From Ignavibacteriales bacterium (GTDB lineage: Bacteria > Bacteroidota > Ignavibacteria > Ignavibacteriales > Ignavibacteriaceae), in assembly GCA_020061995.1 (NCBI GenBank), contig JAGUXE010000024.1:1-8609 (forward strand): a stretch of DNA of 8,609 nucleotides. The letters run 5' to 3'. This document shows positions 1-5,268 of the stretch, piece by piece. Within the stretch, counting starts at the first letter, position 1; every line of letters starts with the position of its first letter. Both the position numbers and the translations under genes were made by a program. The notes under the pieces are model-generated. The model was not told where the DNA came from. It did not search any database and was given only the letters and a program-made list of their open reading frames with translations.

Positions 1-87
1 AGCTTCTGCTATTAAACATTTTTTGCAAAAACTACCACAACACTTATCCCACTCTTTAGAGGTAAATTGATTCCGCAGTTTTGCCAT
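1..87 (-). CDS. N-terminal part of a small Cys-motif protein, cut by the window edge
   Basis: An ATG at 87-85 on the minus strand opens a frame that stays open for 29 codons to the left edge. The upstream in-frame stop (TGA, 132-130) follows only 14 codons before this ATG, with no other ATG between, so this is the natural start. The peptide begins MAKLRNQFTSKEWDKCC and carries a compact CC-x3-C-x2-C cluster (residues 16, 17, 21 and 24), the kind of spacing that often binds zinc or an Fe-S cluster. The many Lys residues and the single Trp before the cysteines look like a real protein rather than random translation. There is no clear Shine-Dalgarno sequence. It is divergent from the methyltransferase across 155 bp. 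I do not recognise the family, and the function is unknown. A chance open frame of this length at an edge remains possible. Confidence 0.5.
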   Translation of the reverse strand, partial: MAKLRNQFTSKEWDKCCGSFCKKCLIAEA

Positions 88-189
88 AGAGAGTTTAAAG
101 TTTTTGATTAACTGATAAAAAATCGTATATCAAAATATATTAAACTTGAATGTAAGTATAATCCAAAATATTTCTATTTTTCATAATAA

Positions 190-219
190 TTGAGGTTATC
201 CGATTCTTTTTGGTATTTT
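190..219 (+). promoter_or_regulatory. Candidate promoter for the methyltransferase gene
   Basis: TTGAGG (190-195) is followed after 18 bp by TATTTT (214-219), a moderate match to a sigma-70-type -35/-10 pair. The predicted start of transcription would leave only about 15-20 bases before the ATG at 243. The -10 region also resembles, one base short, the TAnnTTTG element of Bacteroidota promoters. The surrounding 88-242 spacer is very AT-rich, so chance matches are easy. Confidence 0.25.
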
Positions 220-242
220 GCAACGCAATTTTTAACAACTGA

Positions 243-1046
243 ATGATATTAATGGGAAATAAAGAATTTTACCGACTAGCAAAAGCTTACGATATTGCTT
301 TTTCCGATAGAGATTATATAACTGAATGCAGCTTCCTCGAATGGATATTTAATAAACACTCTAACTGTAAATCATTACAAAAAAAATATTTTCTAGAACT
401 AGCCTGCGGTCCTGCCAACCATGCGCGCGAGTTTGCAAATAGAGGCTGGAATTCACTTGGACTTGATCTTTCGGAAGATATGATAGAATATGCCAAACTC
501 AAAGATGAAAACGAAAATCTTTACTGCGAGTATGTTGCTGGTGATATGGTGAATTTTTCTTTAAAGAAAAAAGTTCATCTGGTAACTAATTTAATGGAGA
601 GTATTTCTCACATAACAACAAATGAAAATCTTCTTAAACACTTTCATTCAGTTGCGAGGGTTATGGTTAAAGGTGGAATTTACTTAATCGAAGGAACGCA
701 CCCTCGCTATTTCTTCCCTGATGAAGAAGCAAATAGATGGTTAACACAACAGGGTGATTTTAAAGTGGAAATTCAATTTGGTGACCCTTCTGATGAATAT
801 GATACTATATCTCAACAGTGGAATGTGACAACAGGATTTAAAATTTGGGAAAATGGTGTGTTGAAAGACAAGAGTGAAAGCAAAAGTTACCATCGTTTTT
901 ATTTAGCACAAGAAATGAAATTATTTATAGAACTCTCAAAGCAATTTGATGCTTATTGGTTTTATGGCAATTCTATAATCCCACCACGAGAGCTCGATGA
1001 TAGCGACGAATCCGACTCTTTCGTAATTGTTCTTCGCAAAAAATAA
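243..1046 (+). CDS. Class I SAM-dependent methyltransferase, substrate unknown
   Basis: This 267-residue cytoplasmic protein should transfer a methyl group from S-adenosylmethionine. The Rossmann-fold signature is clear: motif I is FLELACGPANHA (residues 50-61), the acidic residue that binds the SAM ribose is in LGLDLS (D75), and GDM (100-102) follows as motif III. The N-terminal YDIAFSDRDY (16-25) is a cap segment seen in many small-molecule methyltransferases. The C-terminal half (about 145-267) contains an EGTHPR stretch and a mixed beta region that probably shapes the substrate pocket. A start at the second Met (residue 4, position 252) is equally possible, because neither ATG has a good Shine-Dalgarno. 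The gene stands alone on its strand, divergent from the Cys-motif gene and ending one base from a convergent gene. The substrate cannot be told from the sequence. Confidence 0.85.
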   Translation: MILMGNKEFYRLAKAYDIAFSDRDYITECSFLEWIFNKHSNCKSLQKKYFLELACGPANHAREFANRGWNSLGLDLSEDMIEYAKLKDENENLYCEYVAGDMVNFSLKKKVHLVTNLMESISHITTNENLLKHFHSVARVMVKGGIYLIEGTHPRYFFPDEEANRWLTQQGDFKVEIQFGDPSDEYDTISQQWNVTTGFKIWENGVLKDKSESKSYHRFYLAQEMKLFIELSKQFDAYWFYGNSIIPPRELDDSDESDSFVIVLRKK

Positions 1047-1047
1047 A

Positions 1048-1371
1048 CTAAGCTATAATTTTTCCGTCAACTACCGGAGTAACGCATATTAGAGGACTCT
1101 CCGGAACTTTGAATTTGGTAAATATTTCCTCAAAGAGCATGTATTGTTTCTCATGCTTTTCAAGTTTCGAAAATTTCTTATAGGTCATGTATTGATTTTT
1201 ATCATCTTGAGGAGAGTCAAAAACATAGGCGGAATCATAATCCTTTGCAGCATTTGATTTAAGAAAAGAAATTTTTTCTTCATCACTTCCTCCTAACTCA
1301 TATGCTTTTGCTTTAAATGAAGTCACAAAATTATTATCAATGATGATATAAATATTAAGTATTTTTTCCAT
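1048..1371 (-). CDS. Conserved-looking hypothetical protein, 107 residues
   Basis: I do not recognise this protein. It has no signal peptide or membrane segment and is probably cytoplasmic. It starts with a beta-strand-like stretch (ILNIYIIID, residues 4-12). The middle is charged and rich in Tyr, Asp and Lys (about 29-85), with a predicted helix around KFSKLEKHEKQYMLFEEIF. It ends in another strand-like stretch (PLICVTPVVDG). The start is well supported: AAGGA (minus strand, 1379-1375) lies 3 bases before the ATG. It begins 11 bases after the stop of the membrane protein upstream, so the two are almost certainly cotranscribed and may work together. Its stop codon is one base from the stop of the convergent methyltransferase gene. 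Confidence 0.75.
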   Translation of the reverse strand: MEKILNIYIIIDNNFVTSFKAKAYELGGSDEEKISFLKSNAAKDYDSAYVFDSPQDDKNQYMTYKKFSKLEKHEKQYMLFEEIFTKFKVPESPLICVTPVVDGKIIA

Positions 1372-1382
1372 AATTCCTTAAG

Positions 1383-2072
1383 CTAAAAAACAACTTTGAT
1401 TTCTTTTCTAAACGCCCCATTTTTCAGTATGAAATAACTGACACAGCAAGCGAATAAAAAGGCGAATTTACACATAACACTTTCAACCATCCTCCAAAAT
1501 TCCGGATAAACAATAAACGCTATTATCGATGGAATGACGAAAAGTAAATAGCCGGTCAACAGAATTTGGTTGAAAAACTTCTTTTCAGGGGTTTCTTTAT
1601 TGAAAACTCCCTTAGTGAAAATAAATAATGTAATGAGAACAGGTATGTAATAGATAAAGCCATATAAATCACCAAAAGGGTAATGATACATCGCATAAAA
1701 GAATGAACATCTGACGACTTTAAAAGTTTCAATCATTCCTGAATAATAAAGAAGCAGAGCAATTGCCGGGAGAAATACCAATAAATGGGATTTTGAAAAT
1801 TTATCGTTTAGAGATAAAGCGAGTATTAATCCCAATGGTGGTAAGAAGGAGATATCAACAAATGCAAGATAAGCGATCATAGGAGATTGTATCATTTGGT
1901 TGCAAATGAGAAATTCAATAAACTGATAAGTTGCCAGCACAATCAACATTAAAAATCCAATAATATTTGTGCGGTTTCTGTTTGCGAAGTAGAAAAGATT
2001 CAGTATTAATAATACCTCTATGCAGAATAAGAATAACGATAATAACCCGTCAAAATTTACATGAGAAAACAT
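1383..2072 (-). CDS. Seven-helix integral membrane protein of unknown function
   Basis: This 229-residue protein is nearly all membrane. Hydrophobic segments lie at about 8-30, 36-57, 66-87, 96-112, 135-154, 167-188 and 199-216, giving seven predicted helices with short loops. Positively charged loop residues are NRNR (31-34), K91-K95, and K220s at the C-terminus. Helix 2 ends in ATYQFIEF, helix 3 contains a SFLPPLG break, and helix 4 has FLPAIALLLYYS. The layout recalls stand-alone versions of the seven-helix sensor modules found at the N-terminus of some histidine kinases, or other polytopic families of unknown function, but no kinase, cyclase or other output domain follows. A sensing role is only a guess. 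AAGGA (2081-2077) sits 4 bases before the ATG and supports the start. The 107-residue gene follows 11 bases downstream, and fumC lies upstream across a hairpin. Confidence 0.8.
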   Translation of the reverse strand: MFSHVNFDGLLSLFLFCIEVLLILNLFYFANRNRTNIIGFLMLIVLATYQFIEFLICNQMIQSPMIAYLAFVDISFLPPLGLILALSLNDKFSKSHLLVFLPAIALLLYYSGMIETFKVVRCSFFYAMYHYPFGDLYGFIYYIPVLITLFIFTKGVFNKETPEKKFFNQILLTGYLLFVIPSIIAFIVYPEFWRMVESVMCKFAFLFACCVSYFILKNGAFRKEIKVVF

Positions 2073-2093
2073 TTTATCCTTTTTGAAATATAA

Positions 2094-2113
2094 ACCCTCT
2101 CATAAGAGAGGGT
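2094..2113 (-). terminator. Hairpin after fumC, terminator or attenuator
   Basis: A perfect 8-bp stem (ACCCTCTC with GAGAGGGT) closes a 4-base loop. Read on the minus strand it begins 16 bases after the fumC stop and is followed by TTATATTT, an imperfect U-tract. It looks like a moderate intrinsic terminator. Because it ends only 21 bases before the ATG of the membrane-protein gene, leaving little room for a separate promoter, part of the transcription probably reads through. Confidence 0.65.
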
Positions 2114-2129
2114 CCTTGAAATTATCTGA

Positions 2130-3521
2130 TTAAGCTTTTGGTCCAATCATTTCTTCAGGTCGTACAACTTCATCAAATTTTTCTGAAGTTAATAATCCGA
2201 GCGCAATAACAGCTTCCTTAAGCGTAGTATTTTCCTTGTGTGCTTTCTTTGCAACTTTAGCTGCGTTGTCGTAACCAATGTGGGGATTTAATGAAGTAAC
2301 AAGCATCAAAGAATTTTCAAGATGTTTTTGTATGTTTAGATTATTTGCCATTATACCCTCAACGCAGTGGTCTGTGAAACTGTCGCACGAATCGGCAATA
2401 AGTTTTATTGATTGAAGCACGTTATAAATAATTACCGGTTTGAAAACATTCAGTTCAAAATTTCCCATTGCTCCACCAAAATTAACAGCAACATCATTTC
2501 CGAATACTTGAGCGCAAACCATCGTCATAGCTTCTGATTGAGTGGGATTAACTTTCCCGGGCATAATTGAACTTCCCGGTTCATTTTCAGGAAGACTTAA
2601 TTCACCAATACCACATCTAGGACCTGAACCAAGCCATCTCACATCGTTTGCAATTTTCATTAAAGAAGCCGCTAATGTTTTTAACACTCCATGAAATTCT
2701 ACTAAAGCATCGTGAGTGGCAAGAGCTTCAAATTTATTTCTTGCAGTAATAAATTTTTTTCCTGTAAGTTCAGCAATTTTTGCTGCTGACTTGACAGCAA
2801 ATTCGGGATGAGTATTTAAACCGGTTCCGACTGCTGTGCCGCCTAAAGCTAATTCATAAAGTCTGGGAAGAGCTGCATCAATTCTTTCAAGTCCATTTGT
2901 TAATTGCTGTGTGTAACCAGAAAATTCCTGACCAAGAGTAAGAGGTGTTGCATCCATTAGGTGCGTACGCCCAATTTTGATAATGTCTTTAAATTCAATA
3001 GCTTTTTTATCAAGAGCATCTCTCAACTTTTTAACCATCGGGATTAGCTCCGCATGAATTTCTTCAACAGCTGCAATGTGCATTGCAGTTGGGAAAGTAT
3101 CATTTGAAGATTGAGCTTTGTTTACATCATCATTAGGATGAATCGGTTTTTTACTTCCCATTACTCCACCGGCAATTTCAATAGCTCGATTTGAAATTAC
3201 TTCATTCACATTCATATTTGATTGTGTACCACTACCGGTTTGCCAAACAACAAGAGGGAAATGTTCTTCGAGTGTACCTTCAATAACTTCATCAGCTGCC
3301 TGAACGATTAGTTCAGCTTTTTCAGCTGAAAGAATTCCGAGTTCTTTATTGGTGAGTGCAGCAGCTTTTTTAAGAATGCCAAAAGCTCTGATTAAGGGTT
3401 TAGGCATTCGTTCCCCGCCTATTTTGAAATTCATTAAAGAGCGGGCAGTTTGTGCTCCATAATATTTATCTGAGGGAACCTGAATTTCCCCCATTGTATC
3501 GGTTTCGATTCTGAAGCTCAT
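2130..3521 (-). CDS. fumC: Class II fumarate hydratase (fumarase C)
   Basis: This 463-residue enzyme reversibly hydrates fumarate to L-malate in the TCA cycle. It acts in the cytoplasm as an iron-free homotetramer. Its length and residue numbering match E. coli FumC closely. The family signature [11 protein letters not shown] (316-326) holds the catalytic loop serine (S317/S318). H188 in [10 protein letters not shown] is the other key active-site residue. SSNDTFPTA (138-146) and HPNDD (128-132, second site) are also present. The [14 protein letters not shown] stretch (95-108) separates it from aspartate ammonia-lyase, which reads GTSTNMNTNEV there, so fumarase is preferred. A strong GAGGAG (minus strand, 3534-3529) lies 7 bases before the ATG and fixes the start. 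It is divergent from glnA, and a hairpin follows its stop. Confidence 0.97.
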   Translation of the reverse strand: MSFRIETDTMGEIQVPSDKYYGAQTARSLMNFKIGGERMPKPLIRAFGILKKAAALTNKELGILSAEKAELIVQAADEVIEGTLEEHFPLVVWQTGSGTQSNMNVNEVISNRAIEIAGGVMGSKKPIHPNDDVNKAQSSNDTFPTAMHIAAVEEIHAELIPMVKKLRDALDKKAIEFKDIIKIGRTHLMDATPLTLGQEFSGYTQQLTNGLERIDAALPRLYELALGGTAVGTGLNTHPEFAVKSAAKIAELTGKKFITARNKFEALATHDALVEFHGVLKTLAASLMKIANDVRWLGSGPRCGIGELSLPENEPGSSIMPGKVNPTQSEAMTMVCAQVFGNDVAVNFGGAMGNFELNVFKPVIIYNVLQSIKLIADSCDSFTDHCVEGIMANNLNIQKHLENSLMLVTSLNPHIGYDNAAKVAKKAHKENTTLKEAVIALGLLTSEKFDEVVRPEEMIGPKA

Positions 3522-3835
3522 AAAATTTCTCCTCTATTTGATAATATAATTATGTTTCAAATTTAGGTTTTTCTTTAAGAAATCGAAAGGAGAGTTTTAC
3601 TATAATTACTCGGGAAAATATCCTATTCAGATTTCGGACTTTGCTAGAATGAAGTTGCATATGACAAATTCATCAAAATCTTTTGACACCAAGATATTTA
3701 AGAGATCTTCAAATTCCCTCTTCTACCGATTCTCCTTTGTCGAGTGGTTAATAAGCATTATTTTTAACTCATCATTTATTAATTGTTTTGGCTTTATCGT
3801 ATTGAAAAAACCTCTTAAAATCTTCGGAGAATTTT
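3522..3835. other. Divergent spacer between fumC and glnA
   Basis: This 314-bp spacer should hold promoters for both genes. For fumC (minus strand), TAAATTTG (3565-3558) matches the Bacteroidota -7 element TAnnTTTG exactly, but I see no matching -33 element. Just upstream of it lies a near-perfect palindrome, TTTCTT-T-AAGAAA (3570-3582), a possible but weak operator. For glnA, TTGTCG (3737-3742) and TATTTT (3759-3764) with a 16-bp gap is the nearest promoter-like pair. TATAAT at 3601 and TTGACA at 3683 are isolated. The glnA Shine-Dalgarno, GGAGA, is at 3826-3830. A 65-codon frame starting at 3649 overlaps the glnA start and has no ribosome site; I do not think it is a gene. Confidence 0.4.
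3558..3565 (-). promoter_or_regulatory. Candidate Bacteroidota-type -7 element for fumC
   Basis: On the minus strand this reads TAAATTTG, an exact match to the TAnnTTTG core of Bacteroidota promoters. It would start a transcript about 30 bases before the fumC ATG. The partner -33 TTTG is not evident, and an eight-base AT-rich motif can occur by chance. Confidence 0.2.
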
Positions 3836-5218
3836 ATGCAAAATGATTCTTTATTACAATCAAAATCTCTTATAGAAAAATACAAGATTGAATTTATTGA
3901 TTTAAAATGTATCGACTTGCAAGGAAAACTGCATCATATAACTCTTCCTTATGATGATGGAATTCTTGAAAAACTTCTTAATGAAGGAGTTGGATTTGAC
4001 GGCTCCAGTTATGGTTTCCGCAAAGTTGAAAATAGTGATATGATTCTTATCCCTGATCTTTCAACCGCTTGTTTAGATCAATTTAGAGATGCCCCTACAT
4101 TAAGTTTTTATGCACACATTGCTCTTACTGATAAAGAGCATTCACCTTTTTCGCAAGACGGAAGATATATTGCAAAACGGGCTGAAGAGTTATTGAAAGA
4201 ATATACGGGTGCCGATACATCATTGTGGGGACCTGAATTTGAATTCTATATCTTCAAAAAAGTAAGATTTGATACCCGCACTTCATCTGCATTTTATGAG
4301 GTTGAACATGCAGAAGAGTTTTACACTAATGCTTATCACGCAGCAAATCCTTTTGATGTTTATGACGATTTTCGAGATACAGCATGTAAGGTTCTGCAAC
4401 AGTTCGGTGTAAAAGTTAAGTATCATCATCATGAAGTTGGTGAACGCGGACAACAAGAAATTGAAACTTATTTCAGCGATTTACTTCAAACTGCTGATAA
4501 TATAGTTACTGTAAAGTATGCCTTGTTTAACCTTGCACGTAAGAATGATATTTTCATCACCTTTATGCCTAAACCGATGTATCATCAAGCCGGAAACGGA
4601 ATGCATCTTCATTTATACTTAACAAAAAATGGAAAGAATGCTTTCTACCAAGAAGGTGAATATGGAAATATTAATGAACTCGGTAGATTTTTTATCGGTG
4701 GATTATTAAAACATGGACCGGCACTCGCAGCTTTTACAAATCCAAGTACAAATTCATTTAAAAGATTAGTCCCCGGATTTGAAGCTCCGGTTGCTCTAAC
4801 TTATGGACAAGGAAATAGAGCCTCCGCCATTAGAATTCCAAAATATGTTATTAATCCGGAAGAAACACGATTCGAGTATCGCCCACCTGATGCAACAGCA
4901 AATCCTTATCTCTGTTTATCAGCTATGTTATTAGCCGGAATTGACGGAGTTGTGAAGAAGATTGATCCTGTTAAAGAAGGATTTGGTCCTATAGACAGAA
5001 ATTTTTTAGAAGATCCGAAAGATGAGCATATTCATTTTCTCCCTCGTAATTTAACCGAAGCCCTAGATGCGCTTGAAGTTGATAATGAATTTTTACGTTT
5101 AGGCGGATTATTTACTGATGAACTTTTGCAGCAATGGGTAAATCTAAAAAAGAAGGAGATAAAAGCAATAGGAACAATGCCGCATCCCTTCGAATATACG
5201 ATGTACTTTAATTTGTAG
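3836..5218 (+). CDS. glnA: Type I glutamine synthetase
   Basis: This 460-residue cytoplasmic enzyme joins ammonia to glutamate with ATP to make glutamine, the main route of nitrogen assimilation; type I enzymes are dodecamers. The N-terminal beta-grasp domain holds the FDGSS loop (54-58) and SDM (67-69), which contain the ammonium-site aspartate D55. The catalytic domain has metal ligands in WGPEFEF (E134, E136), HHHEVG (E200), QQEIE (E209), NGMHLH (H257) and RFEYR (E347). NPSTNSFKRLVPGFEAP (302-318) binds glutamate and carries the flap glutamate E316. These mark a true glutamine synthetase rather than a gamma-glutamylpolyamine ligase. The region around DRNFLEDP (387-394), where adenylylated enzymes have NLYDLP, has no tyrosine. 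GGAGA lies 5 bases before the ATG. It is divergent from fumC and converges on the peptidase gene through a shared terminator. Confidence 0.95.
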   Translation: MQNDSLLQSKSLIEKYKIEFIDLKCIDLQGKLHHITLPYDDGILEKLLNEGVGFDGSSYGFRKVENSDMILIPDLSTACLDQFRDAPTLSFYAHIALTDKEHSPFSQDGRYIAKRAEELLKEYTGADTSLWGPEFEFYIFKKVRFDTRTSSAFYEVEHAEEFYTNAYHAANPFDVYDDFRDTACKVLQQFGVKVKYHHHEVGERGQQEIETYFSDLLQTADNIVTVKYALFNLARKNDIFITFMPKPMYHQAGNGMHLHLYLTKNGKNAFYQEGEYGNINELGRFFIGGLLKHGPALAAFTNPSTNSFKRLVPGFEAPVALTYGQGNRASAIRIPKYVINPEETRFEYRPPDATANPYLCLSAMLLAGIDGVVKKIDPVKEGFGPIDRNFLEDPKDEHIHFLPRNLTEALDALEVDNEFLRLGGLFTDELLQQWVNLKKKEIKAIGTMPHPFEYTMYFNL

Positions 5219-5223
5219 TAAAA

Positions 5224-5253
5224 AAAAGAGCCTTGCAATCGCAAGGCTCTTTT
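5224..5253. terminator. Bidirectional intrinsic terminator between glnA and the peptidase gene
   Basis: A perfect 13-bp stem (5224-5236 with 5241-5253) encloses the loop AATC. The GC-rich core is GAGCCTTGC paired with GCAAGGCTC. It is flanked by A residues on the left and T residues on the right, so a U-tract follows the hairpin whichever strand is transcribed. It starts 5 bases after the glnA stop and lies 15 bases beyond the stop of the peptidase gene, so it can end both convergent transcripts. Confidence 0.92.
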
Positions 5254-5268
5254 ACTTAATAATTCTTT

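Noticed and set aside
314..502. Minus-strand frame of 62 codons
   Set aside because: It is antisense to the SAM-binding motif region of the methyltransferase and has no independent support.
1074..1104. Inverted repeat CCGGAG/CTCCGG as a terminator for the methyltransferase gene
   Set aside because: The arms are only 6 bp with a 19-base loop, no U-tract follows, and the whole lies within the coding sequence of the opposing gene.
3636..3660. Sigma-54 promoter for glnA (TTTGC and TTGCAT elements)
   Set aside because: The spacing does not fit: the -12-like GC has no GG ten bases before it, so the -24 element is missing.
3683..3700. Perfect TTGACA as a -35 box for glnA
   Set aside because: No -10-like sequence lies 16-18 bp downstream; TATTTA follows after only 6 bp.
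3649..3846. Open frame of 65 codons on the plus strand just before glnA, a possible leader peptide
   Set aside because: It has no Shine-Dalgarno, its composition is what AT-rich noncoding DNA gives (many Phe, Ser, Ile and Lys), and it overlaps the well-supported glnA start by 11 bases.
5032..5244. Minus-strand frame of 70 codons
   Set aside because: It is antisense to the 3' end of glnA and runs through the bidirectional terminator hairpin.
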